A stretch of 64,000 nucleotides of DNA from Rotaria macrura (lineage: Eukaryota > Rotifera > Eurotatoria > Philodinida > Philodinidae): NCBI GenBank assembly GCA_900239685.1, contig OENT01000001.1, forward strand, positions 62,001 through 126,000. Direction: 5' to 3'. Positions within the stretch are counted from its first letter, which is position 1; each line of letters begins with the position of its first letter. The notes under the pieces were generated by a model. The model did not search any database, had not been told where the DNA came from, and worked only from the letters and a program-made list of their open reading frames with translations. Both the position numbers and the translations under genes were made by a program. Below, piece by piece: positions 37,451 through 50,325 of the stretch.

Positions 37451-40400
37451 TTAATCTGGTACATAGGTAGCTGAGCCACAATTCTGTTCAAGGAATAATT
37501 CAAGCTGTTCGTGTATAATCGATGTTGGATTTGCATTCCATTCATAAACATGTGATGTTCGATATAGTCTGGCAATTTTTTCACGTGCTTTTATCGATGA
37601 TGATGCATGATTGCTTCTATCGTCATTAACAAGTATCAAAAATATTTTAATTGATGAACATGATGATAAAACTTTCATGTAATCATGTACAATATGATAC
37701 GGCTTACGTAAAATAATGATTGTAACACATGTATTTTCAATTAACCAATCAAGTTCACCCAACATACGATCACGATGTATGAAATAAAAACTGAAACGTT
37801 TGCCATACATAGTTTCAAGAAATTCACCAATATTGCCATGCACTAGTTCACTATCATTTATAGAATAAAGTACGAGTGCATCAAGTTTAATTTGTAAACA
37901 TGAACGAGTGGCTCTTAAAGATGATTGTGCTTGTTTAGATGATGACGAATTCGAACGCTTTATTATCGGAACCATGGATCGAATTGTTGTTGATGTCGAC
38001 ATTGTTGATGAATGAGACATAGGACGATTCGATACGATGCGTTGTTGTTGTTGTATTTGACGTGGCGGTGGCAGTGGAGGAACAGATGGTTGAACACGAA
38101 TCACAGGTGTTAAATCAGTTTGAGATACTGTTAATGGTATTGAAGCATAATCATCTTCATCATCATTATCAGAATATGATATTGAAGCATCGTTTTCTTG
38201 TTGTCTATATGATGCATTCGAATGTAAACCTAAAGAGAATTCGAAAATGCTTTTGATATTTATGTTTTCTACTCGTTACTTTTTTGTCTAGTTGAATTTA
38301 TCAATTTTTGTATGGCAGTCGTTGATGATGATACAGATATTTGTGGCGGTGTAGATGATGTCTGTTGTAATGATTTATGATAGTGATTTATTGTCTTATT
38401 TACGTCTCCGTTGGTTAATAATTTCGTTTCAACCGATGACGGATGATGTTTAGTTTTTTTTCGTCGACATATACAACATAAAATAATCATAAATAATATG
38501 ATTAGTATAAATAAAATTAATCCAATAAGAACGAAAAGACGATGATTTTCATGAGACAAATATTGAAACATTCGTTTAGGATCAAAAAATTTTTGATCGT
38601 TATCATATGGCAGATGTTCTTGTCCTGGATGACGATGTTGATTTACATCAATTGGTTGCTGACATGATTCAGTTTTTGAATGTTTACAACAAATTTCTGC
38701 TGTAAGTGCCGTTTCAATGGTAAACGATGACGATATGATTGATCTATTGCATGCGAAGCCATTTCCATATGTTAACGATGTTAAACGTATATTTGATTGA
38801 AATTCTCCATTGCTACTGTAAAACTTTGGTATCCATCGATTGTTATGTAAATAAAGATGTTTCAAATTAAACATTGTTGAAAATGTTCTTATGCCAATAT
38901 TTTCTATTTGATTTGATGATAAATCTAGTTCTTCGAGTTTGGTTAATGTTAAAAATTCATCATTTGATAAATATTCTAATTGATTATTTGACAATGAAAG
39001 ATGTTGTAATTTTGTTAAATGTGCTAAATTTTTGTCAATAGTTTTAATTTGGTTATTATTTAAATTGAGATGAGTTGTTGAATAAGGAACATTTGATGGA
39101 ATTTTATTTAAGTAAACATTTGAACAATTAACATAATTTTTTGTTAAATCAAATGAATGTTTACATGAGCATTCAGCTGGACATTGATACGTACAATCAC
39201 AATTATTGTTGAGTAATATTGATGATGACGAACAACAAGAACATGTCGATGGACAATATAGTGTATATGAACAAAAACTATTCGATGAACTTAGATCAAA
39301 TAAAGATCGACTCATTGTTGGCTCAATTATATCTTGACATGTCAGATTAAATAGATGTAATAATTTTACACGAGCTTGTTTGGCTAGATTTTCTGCAATC
39401 AATGACATTGAAGATGGATGGTTTGAAAGATTTATTTGACGCCGCGTTCGAATAAAGTTCAATAAATTTGAAGATTGATGATAAAGAGGAGGAGCTATAG
39501 GTGTCAATGGTTGCGGAATTATATTTGATAATGAATGTTGACCTGGATAATATCCAGATGGATATTGTTGTGCTGGAAGTGGTGGAAATGTAGGATTTAC
39601 TAAAAGAAAAGAATATTCTATTTTTGAAAAATTCACAACAAAAATAGTAGGTTTATCAACAAATCGATCAACTACAGCAATCCTAGACGTAGATATTTAA
39701 CAGTAATAAACAGTTATTGATTTATCTTATCTTGTGGAAAACGCATCATGAACCCCTTGAACTGTTTGTTCAACGCAAATTCTTTCACCTGAAGCACTCT
39801 TTTCATATGATCTTTATTTATTAATAATGCGTATGATGAGGATTGTATTCATTAGTTACTAGACTAGATTTGTCAAAAAACGCATTTATCCTTGAGGTGA
39901 ATCATCGAAACGGTCAAAGTGCATAGGATTCGAAGTTGTTACGTCGTTAGAAGTGATCCTTTGCAAACGGTCTAGATGATTCACAACAAAATAAAATTGA
40001 ATGACCGTCGATTTCTCTGAAATTAAATTGGATCAATCATAAAAATGAAGCTTCTCAATGGCAGCATGTAACACGTTTCTTTACTTGGTTTTACATTGAA
40101 TCGAATTCAAGGACGATTTGAATACATCTCTTAAGCTACATCAATATAATCTTGAAATAATTTTCAAAACAACGGAAGTCTGTTCTATATAAACTAGCAT
40201 GGACTCAGTTCATCAATAGCTCATACTAAGTTCTGATTGTATTTTCTGCAATATCAGACTAGACTTTCCAGCGATATTATGTCGAAAAATCTACTAATCA
40301 TTATTTCAAATATTTACTTCAATTTTCGTTAGTGCGTTTGAACCTGATCATACTTTATCAAGATATAATGCATATGATCTTTCTGCATGAATGCATTCTA

Positions 40401-43400
40401 AACATCACATTAAACTAATCTCTAAATAAATTATCTAAATTGGATATTGTCCTTCCCGAGGATTTGCTCTCATCTGAGCATGGCAAGAATTTGAATATTA
40501 AATGACGAAATGTAACACTTTATGCGAATCTGCATGAAATATTAGATCATATTTCTTAACAAATTTGACTAAGATTCAATTTATTAAATTTGTAACTTCA
40601 TCGATGTATCAAAATAATAAATACAGATCTGGATGATCTACGTTTGAAAATAAATCATCTTGCCTATATAAAATGAAAAATTATTATGAAATCTGAAATG
40701 ATTGTGCATTTAGTACTATATTATACAAGGACATTTTCTCGACGTTACATGATGCACATAGACACAAACATATTTTTATATTCATATCTGTTCATAAAAT
40801 TATTCATCTATCATGAATATTTATGTGACATTATCTAGTGTTAAGGAAAAAACAACTGCGTTCATCAACATGTAAAATCTATGGAGTTATTTTTTGCTGA
40901 CATGATGTCACAAGTGATCAAATAACTATCTTTTGAATTTATAAACGAAATAAATTATTTACACACCCGCACTTTAGACAAAGAATGTATCTTGAATTGT
41001 TATGAGTAATCCCACCACATTTATCGATTTTAGTCTATAAGTCATCAGATCTGTTTGTCTTCAAATAATACTTCCTAAACTGTGCTCATTCGACGGAAAC
41101 GCATAAAATTTTCGGTAGAGAAAGAGAGAAAAAAAAGAACATCAAATCGTAAATGAATGTTGTTTGTGTTTGATGATCCATACATATTCGATTAAATCCA
41201 TTGTTAAACATTTAAAAAAATCAAGAAACGTGTTAAAACTTAATACTGATATCACATCTCCTTTGTGTCAAAGAATTTACTTATTTTTATCTATGGCTTA
41301 AAAAAAATAAAATCGGTGACGATGCATGAAGATTTAATCAAATATCATAGGTTGTTCTTCTATAAAAATTGTCATTCGTCGAAACTGTATCTTATCTCTC
41401 TGATGCAATCTCATACAACATTAATGTATTCACACCTTGATTACGTTACTAATGAAGATTATACAGACTATACTCGTCTACATCTAAGCCTACGAATTCT
41501 TGACCCAATCTTAGCCTTTGTAAATCATTTTTCGCTTCACCTCTTTAAGATAAATAACATAATGAATTGCTAGCATCATAAATAAATCAAATTGTTTCGT
41601 ATGTTTCCAGTAAATGAGATCATTAGTAGCAGGAAACAGGCGAGAAAATTCAATCATTTCCGGCAAAACTAATCATGCAATTTATATGCAAAACATGTTG
41701 TCATTGATATGCTAGAGAATGCATTAACAGTAGTCGAACTTATTGTAAAATGTCATAAACTTTCCAGGAAAAAATATTTGCTTTTCGTTAAAAATCATTA
41801 ACAGCAAACATAATTATACCATATCGAATAAAAAGAATACCTTCGCAAACAGTTAGAAGCTGTTCAATACAAAGTTTTGTTTCTTGTTTAAATATTTAAA
41901 CATTAATACTTACAAATGAAAGAATTTTCTTGTTGCAATGGTGTATCATGCTTAAGTAGTTGCAAAATATTTTCATATAAAATACAATTACATTGTAGTG
42001 GGTTATTATTGATATTTAACTCAATTAGTGGCCCACGTCTTTTAATACCTGTTGATAAACTCGATGGTAATTGTAAAGTTTTTAATTGATTATTAGACAT
42101 ATCAATTGATATAATATATTTATCTTGAGTTGATGCAGATGAAAGTAAATCAAAATCAATTTGATTTAGATTATTATTTGATAAATCAACGTTTAAAACA
42201 GGTAAATGATGATCGTAACTAGCTATGGTATGCGCATCATGAGGTATAGGAAATCGTGGAAAAGAATTCAAACTGTTTGATGATAGGTTTAGATAGCGAA
42301 GTTTTTGTAATGGTAAAAATAAATCATCGATCGGTAATGACGGTAAAGATGATGTTAAATCAAGTATTTCTAAATACGGTATACGTGTGAATGTATCTTG
42401 TTGAATATCTAATGGTGAATTATAACTTAGATTGAGTATATTTAATGAGTATAAAGATTTAAATGATGCATAATCTAAAGATTTAATTTGATTAAATGAT
42501 AAATCTAAATACCGTATTCGTGATGGAAATTTAGTTTTCAAAATCTTTATATGATTATTTGATAGTATCAATGTTGTTAAATCGGGCATTTCAATTTGTG
42601 AAAATAATTTATTTAATTGTATATCATTTAGTTGTGTATGGCATAAATCAAGATAAATTAAATTGGGATATGAACCAATGATATCGAAATTTATCGTATG
42701 TGTTATTGTTAAATGTATAAGAGACGCCAATGAATTTATTAAAAATGGTCTTAAAAGAAATTTTACATAATATAATGATAGTGCCGTTGTCGACGTTGTT
42801 AAACTCAACTGATCTATATTAAATGTACAGTTATAGAAAATTAATGCTGTAGGATTTGTTTCGATTAGGAAAAGATTATTTTCTATTGTTGTATCAAGGA
42901 AACGTAAAGATAATATGGCTAATGGACATGAATTGATTTGGTTAAATAATGCATTTGATTGTAAACGATAAAATGTTAAACGCGAATTATTTATATAAGA
43001 ACATATTTGTTCCGAATCGAGGAAAGTTTTAAATAGGTCATTATTAAAATTATCAAGTTCAAATTGAATATCATCGAAAGTTTGTTTACGTGATATAGAA
43101 TATTGTGTTTGCAATTGATGATCTGTTTCAGATTCGACTTCATCAAGTCTTAAGCGTAATAATTCTTCATTGTGTATTTTAGTTGTATTATCTGAACACA
43201 TTAATGAAGATGATTTTGATAATGAAGAACAAAGATTAGAAGTTACGAAAAGAGGAGGTGATGATGTGCATTTGCACATGTCACATTTATAGATACGTTG
43301 ATTGAAATCTTTATAATGACACGGATATATAGGACGAACGGTTGACATTGTTGATACTATTGGCGATATTGTTAACATTGTTATTAAGGTGGTAAAATGT

Positions 43401-43489
43401 CGAAAATTAATATAGAAATGGTCATCATTCATTCTAGAATGAAAAGAAAGTTTAATTGAAAAATAAAAAACACAAAATATTCTTTTCAT
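37451..43489 (-). CDS. Toll-like receptor, multiple-cysteine-cluster (protostome) type
   Basis: Three exons on the minus strand: 43489-41914, 39599-38280 and 38229-37451. Joined in phase 1 twice (introns 2314 and 50 bp), they give 1224 aa. A hydrophobic segment near 32-50 is the probable signal sequence. The first LRR block (about 260-495) ends with NPLQCNC (496-502). A Pro/Tyr-rich segment follows, then a second LRRCT-like piece (NLTC 610-613 ... SFC 633-635), an LRRNT with cysteines (QCPAECSCKH, about 664-673), a short LRR block (about 700-785), a transmembrane helix at about 880-903 and a stop-transfer RRKK. The cytoplasmic part has a roughly 175-aa linker rich in Ser/Thr, Asp/Glu and Pro/Gln, then a TIR domain (about 1080-1212). 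The TIR retains LDALVLYS as box 1, HRD in box 2 and YEW near the end, but the PG of the BB loop reads LG and the W-C-x-x-E helix is missing. The ectodomain layout matches Drosophila Toll more than vertebrate TLRs. Confidence 0.88.
39600..41913 (-). other. Large intron of the Toll-like receptor
   Basis: 2314 bp with a consensus donor (GTAAGT) and a pyrimidine-rich acceptor (TTCTTTTAG). No minus-strand frame over 60 codons lies inside, but a short exon could be hidden, because the join as called drops a cysteine codon at the first LRRCT. A plus-strand frame (41265-41573) inside it begins with GTG and resembles nothing. Confidence 0.6.
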
Positions 43490-43806
43490 CTTAGCTTCTT
43501 TTGTAGTATGTAGTCATTTGAAAAAAGTTGAAATTATTTTAAATTGATATTCTTTTCTTAACCTATACTTTAAGATTAACGATGTTCGCGTGTCAAAATA
43601 TATCTATGCAAATGAGACAATGGTCATCTAATCCGTTTCCGCCCATTGAGGTTCACACTTACAATTGTCTCGTACAATATACCTGACTATTTCTCTTGCC
43701 TTTTACATCTATTTATTTTTCATATTCTAATCGAATGGTGTCAAAATGCAGTTGTTATTTGATTAAACAAATGTCAAGTCCATTTTATTCTCTACGTTCT
43801 GCCTGT

Positions 43807-43823
43807 CTTTCTCTCTCTCTCTC
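43807..43823. repeat. TC microsatellite
   Basis: Short CT/TC dinucleotide run about 320 bp upstream of the Toll start codon, within a pyrimidine-rich stretch on the plus strand. Confidence 0.8.
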
Positions 43824-46800
43824 CCTCTCGTTTATTTTCTCCACCCCGCTTCTATCTCACCTATTGTCGGCATCGACGTGTATGTTTCATTGTTGAACTT
43901 CTCCAGTAGCAGGAAGGTGTAAAACATATAGATCATCATCGTTATCATCGATGCAGATGAGATGCTATTTTTTACTCTAATTTTTTCGATGGAAGACGCA
44001 GAGGGATGATTGTAAGAATATGTGTACTGTTGACGAAAGAAAAAGAGAGATATGCACGTCTGAAAGAGAAGAACATATGTAGATGGTGATGGTTTCTCTT
44101 GTTTGATTGCGCAACCAGAACAGAGAAGCAACAGTGTAATGGACAAATAATTTGTGCGTATACTGTATGTATATATATATACATATGTGTGTGTATGTGT
44201 GCGTGTATGTCGACTGATGGATACATTTGATTCAGATTTCATGGAGAACAAAGACTAATGAACCGGAAAATTGTCTCGCCGCTATATCACTCAACCTAAT
44301 ATACATATATATATATATTTCTAAGTGAAAGAACGCTTGTAGCATTTTGGAATGATTAATCGAGCAAAAGTTAGGTCGACGATCAATGATTTTGAAAAAA
44401 AAAGTAACAGAACCCTAATTTATGAGAGAAGTAAGTGGTCAGAAAGGGAAAAAGAGACACAGAAGAAGCATCCCATGTACTCGCCATCACTGTATTGATT
44501 CAACTAAATGCGAAGTGCCTGTGCTGCTAAGCCACACGCTAAAAATGAAGAAAGGAGCGACAGAAAGAATAATACATGGCATTGCATCTTTCCCCTCTCT
44601 TCTCTCTCTCTCTCTCGATTGCTCGCTCTTTCTTCACTCTGTATCAAACATAAGAGAGTAGACAATCGTGTATATGTATGTATGCGTATTGTTCTCTCGG
44701 TACCACTTTATAGAAAAATAATGAGTGTAGTAGTCGACAAGATGAAAAAAAGAAATCTGTATATAGGGACCCGATAAACGTTGGGTGATTCTTACTAGTT
44801 GTCGGCAATACAATGATGATAATAGCGCGATGTTTCTGTCTTTCGTGTATAACAATGTGACGATTTAATCTTTCGCTCGACTGAGTATTTAAATATATCT
44901 TACAGTGAATGCTCGATAAAAAAATCTCAATCGCGCCTTATTATTATTATTATTTTCGATATAGACCTGATCAGTTTGTTACTTGAGCACAATAATAACG
45001 ATAAATTTTTATGAAAAGATCAGGACTAGAATATTCAAGAGTAAATCATACGTTGAAGATAGTTTAACTAAATCACAATAGTAATCATATGTGCATATGT
45101 TCAACTTAATTATAATTATAGCAAGACTAATTTTGACAATGGTAATACACGCAGATGAAGAGAAATGGCACGAATAACATCAAGGCTACTACGTGCATGC
45201 ATAATATATTTTTAGCGTACACATAGCTCTAGAAAGTATTACGTAAAATCTAGTCCTTTATTTGTCAACTGAGAGTATGAGCAAACGTGTTTATCTCTTC
45301 TATTGATTATAGTATAGTAATGCGATTGAAATAAGCAAGGAAAGAATTGCAATTGCATACATGTGCCAACTGTGATCAAAAGTCAAAATCAACTGCGCAT
45401 TTTAACTCACGTTCTCCCAAAGACATTAAGCATCATACACACGAATTGAAGAAACAAAAAAGAAATAAAGAAACAACTGTAGATAGTTTTTGTCACGTGC
45501 ATGCAGATGTACGTGGTTGACATACAAGCCTGAGAAAAGAGGTTCGATTATGTTCACTATTGAATAAAATAGAAATCTTGTTCTTCTCAATTTTTTTTCT
45601 TTCATCGATCTCTCCAAATAAACACTGAATACAAGAAAAAAATCAACTATGATTATGTCGAACATACGCGTGTGTGTGGGTTGCCGTCAACAAAATAGAT
45701 GGTGTAAGAGAGAAGAAAAGAAAAACAGAACATACATCCACATAGTTTTTATCGTCTTTCATTCGCACACTTTCAAGGTTTGTGTTCTATGGAATTAGAC
45801 GAAGAACAAAAAAAAATGAAGAAAAAAAGCCGTCGAATTCTATACTAAACGACTCATGAGATACGCAAGTCTTTTTATGACGCAGAACGAATAAATAAAC
45901 TTCACAAGAAGGAGTAAATTCGTGTATGATTCGTCATTTTTTGAAAAAGTTCTGCATGGAATTAAAAGAAAACGTTACGAATACTTCTATTTCTTTCAAT
46001 GAAATTCATAGTTTCATATTCAATATGTTTGTTTTTATATCTGACCTTCCTTTTCTGTCTTCAATATGATCGAAGGCAAACTATAAATTAATTCTGTCAA
46101 TGTATATTTTATATTCATGATACCTGACTTTGCATATGTACATATATAAACAGGAAAAGCACTTACACGCTTCGCTGCTTTTCTTAAATGAAAAAAAAGA
46201 AAAGGTCCAAATCAATAAAAAATACTATTCCGTTGTTTTAAAAACATATTTCGTCGTTTAGAGTAGGTGCTAATGTGGAATCAATGATGATGATGGAACG
46301 ATCATAAGAGAGGTGAATAAAGAACACAACGATTGAACCCTACGATCCATTGATTTGACGCCGACATCGGTTCGATGACCACGTTTATCGTTGAGTGCTT
46401 GCTTATATGTCTTTCCTCTTTTTCGTTCTTTCTTTTTCTGCTGCTGGTTTTTTCTTTCTATGTCCACTTCATTTGAATCATTAAAATATTTTCTCTTTCC
46501 GTTTCTTTTTATTTCGCTTCTCGTTAATGATGTGAGATGTGCAAAAAAAAAGAGAGGAAACGAGGAGAAAAAACTACATCACAATGCGTCACTTGTCTAA
46601 TTTCAGTTGGCCTCCATTGACAAGTATGTGTATGTGTTATGGTAAATCGTAAATTATGTACGTGTTCAATCACGCACATCTGTAAAAAATCAAACAAAAC
46701 ACAAATTATATAGAACAGAACCGACGTTCAAAATCATTATGTCTATTTGACAATCTGTAATGATCATTATATGAATACCAAAAGTTGCCACATTTTTTTC

Positions 46801-47002
46801 ACGGTAAATGTGGTGTCTTTTATTTTCAATGACTTTTTAATGGCAAGGCTATTTCCGCTGTTCTCTTGATATCGCTTGTCACTCGACATAACTACACAAA
46901 TAAGAAGAAATCCGCTATTGATTAAATTTTATGTTAAAGCATTGTAATCGTGACCCGATTATTGCATCATCTCATCTGTAGGTCGTTTGAATTTTGTCTC
47001 TT

Positions 47003-47008
<6 letters not shown>

Positions 47009-47034
<26 letters not shown>
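47009..47034. repeat. AT microsatellite
   Basis: About thirteen AT units, the longest such run in the window. Further TA runs occur near 44168-44180, 44302-44318, 47270-47286 and 47868-47882. Confidence 0.9.
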
Positions 47035-47039
<5 letters not shown>

Positions 47040-50000
47040 CACAGACACATATATATCTATACATACATATATGTACAATCGTAAGTCATCGAATATGACA
47101 GTTGAACACAAGCGATGATATGTAAAATGCCTTATAGTAAAATAATATCTGATAGTGTACAAATTAGCTGACGACAATGTTAGTGTGCAGCGAAGAACTT
47201 CATATGCTGATTATTTTCTCATATATTGTATCACTCTACCGGTTTCTTCTACGTTGGTATATGTATATGCATATATATATATATATACAAGTAGAAGTAT
47301 ACAAAGAGATCTGATTTGAAAATGAGAACTGTGATAGATTGTACGTGAGTAAAACAATGAAATTTAAAGGATGGGCGATTACGACAAGTAGACTTATAAA
47401 GTGAATGAATGAATGATTGAAAGTGCTATAGTTTTGGATACTTGAAAATAGGGGACCAAAAGAAGAAGAAGAAAGAAGAAAAAGAAATGCTATTATTGTT
47501 ATTGCTTAATACTTGTTCAAAATGAGAATCTACTTTGATCATCGAACTGTACATTAATGGTTTGATCAATTGACGATGTTATTATCGTTTGTATATATGC
47601 ATGTATTTGAGTTACACAATTCAATCGATTTTATCAGAACTCTAAGATAGACAAAAGAGAACAAAGAAAAAAAAGCAACATAGTAAGGATGAAATTTAGC
47701 TAATCGAAAAGATTAAGCGACATAATAAAAAGGTTCAATTTTAAGAACGACATTGCATGTATACTAAGACATAACTTCAATTAAAAAAGTAAAAATCTCA
47801 TGAAAGTAAACATACATAATGCATATATTGGAAGAGACGTAATATTATTTTAAGAACACTTCAGTTTTATATATATATATATTCAATATTATGAAGTACT
47901 ATTAATGGAATAACTAACTGTAGGAAATAAGTCGTTTTTTCTTTTCGCGAATGATTGATTTTCTTTGCAATAAACCATAAAAACTGATTTTTGTATGATA
48001 AATACTTCGTTTTTACGTACTTGCACATTGTATTCGAAGAAATTGTTACTTAATATAAAGCACGCTGTGTAATATGATAGACGTTCAACGGGCATAAAAG
48101 AGATAAGATAATGTGTACGGACCATCAACTATCATATAAGATGCAAAAGAAGCAAAAATACTGTGGCACATCGATGTATTCTATCAATAGATTATTTAAA
48201 TGTTCCTATTCTGAATTCAGGCATCCATTCATTTGAAGAAGATTAAAGGCTAACAGACAGTTAAAAAAGAATATTGAAAGAAGATTAACTAATATATTTT
48301 TAATCTAATTTTTGTCGAACTCTTTCTTCTTTTTCATTTTTTACTTTAAGTGTTGTAGGTCAAGGCAGATGGAAGAAATGGATGTGCCTACAATCTTCCT
48401 TCCGTTACATATGCTCCATCGAGTATTGCGTAAATTGATCCCATTTTTCTATTCATTTAAAAGCATCAACTTTTGTCAATAGAGAGCAACGAAAATTTAT
48501 TTAATTTACTGTTTAAACAAAGTGATTTCATAATCAAGTTTTTAGCAGAATAAAAAACAAGCAATTAGATGAAGACACAGATTTGAAATTGCATCGAATA
48601 CCTTTGAAAAGATTCTTTCAATTCGAATCTACTATTTTATGAATAATTCATTGTCATAGTTATGTTTATTAGTAACTGATGCATTATTAATGAATACTCT
48701 CTTATTCATGTCATGGCGCAGTTTCGTTATAATTTGTGAAGAAAGATCATAGTTTCAAATTAAAGAGATTAGATGATGGGTAATATAAAGATGCTACTTT
48801 AATTTTGTTTCGCGTATAGTGTGACAACAACACATCATGGCAAGTCACGAGTTTTCTCTGTAAACAAACAAATTTTTGAAAAACATCTGTGTAAACGTAT
48901 TTTTCTAGAAAATATTCATCGATAGTTAACAAGTTTTCAGCATATGTTTGTGTGCTCAAATGTACTTAGTTACTGTACACGAAGTCAGAAACGAGAAATT
49001 TATCTCACCGATGCATCTTGTACTTCGATTTTGAAAAATTTAGTAACGCTACAATTGATTGTCATCTATGCGTATGAAGTGAAGTTTTTCAGAAATAGAA
49101 AAATGACTCGACTTACAAAATCTTTGATTCGTTAAGAAATAGTTTTATATCGAAAGCTTGATTTATAGTCAATAATTTTGATCAAGTTTTTCTCGTAGTA
49201 TTAAATACAAAAAGTGTTTAATATATTTGACATGCACTAAGTTTTTGTTGAACCCAAAAATATGAAAGCTTCTGAAAATGTATTGTAGAAGGAAAGAAAA
49301 TCTTGCTTCATAAAATCCTGAATTAATTAGGAATGCTCTTCGCTAGTACAAGGACATTCGAAACATGTCAATATAAAACACAATCAATAATTGTTTTCTT
49401 TTTGCTTGTTTTCAACCTCTTGTCATGAAACTACAAAAAAGTCTGATAAAAATAAGACGAACTTATCTTAAAGCTGTAGATTTTCTTTCAAGTAAAAAAG
49501 TTCTTAAACTATTTCAGCCTATGGCAAGCTTTTTTTTAAAGAAAACAGTTTTTATGCTGCTTTGATGCATAAGCACTACTATTTCTAGCAAGGAAACTAT
49601 CGGATCTTCAAGGTGTGTTGCTATCACGCTATATTTGAAATAAAATTGATTGAAAACTTTTCACCGCTCGTTATCTGACAAATCAGAAAGAACAGCGGTC
49701 ACGATTGTTTTAGATTAACATGCAAGGTCATATCAATCAAAAGTTAAATTATTTATTCAAATTTATCAAGGCTGTTCCATTGAACCTTATATGCAAAAGA
49801 AAATTGTTCTCATACGAATGATTTTAAAAAACGACTATTTCAAACATCTACGTAAGATGATAATAATAATAATGATTTACGAATAAAAATCAATTGCTGA
49901 ATTCTTGTTCATGATATTATCATTATCAGTGCTGAAATTTAATTGTATACTGTTTGCTTAGAAACAATGAAAAACATAAGAATAAATACTTTTTCTTTTC

Positions 50001-50310
50001 ATTGAACAATAAGCATTCTATGAGCGTGATGAATGCATGCATTAATTCTATTTTGCAGACTCCTACATCAATCGAATATATTTTCTTTACGTACTTGAAA
50101 ATTGAACGTGTAGTTTATCGATATTGATTGATAAAGGTTGTTCCACGTGAATTAATTGTTCAGATACATATAAAAATTAATGGGGTTGTATCGCAGATTT
50201 ATTTTAGTGTAAAAAGTGGTCATCGAGCATAAAAACTCATTAAATGAGCAGTTTCATTGCGAGTTGAAGTGCATCTGTGTCAAGGATAGAACATGGAATA
50301 CTTACTTGAT

Positions 50311-50325
50311 AGAGAGAGAGAGAGA
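50311..50325. repeat. GA microsatellite
   Basis: Seven to eight AG units in otherwise plain intergenic DNA. Confidence 0.85.

Noticed and set aside
41265-41573. 102-codon plus-strand frame inside the Toll intron
   Set aside because: Begins with GTG, antisense to the host gene, no motif, chance length.
43832-44251. 139-codon minus-strand frame with His/Thr/Tyr repeats
   Set aside because: Starts with TTG, spans GT and TA microsatellites, has no domain. Its length comes from low-complexity sequence.
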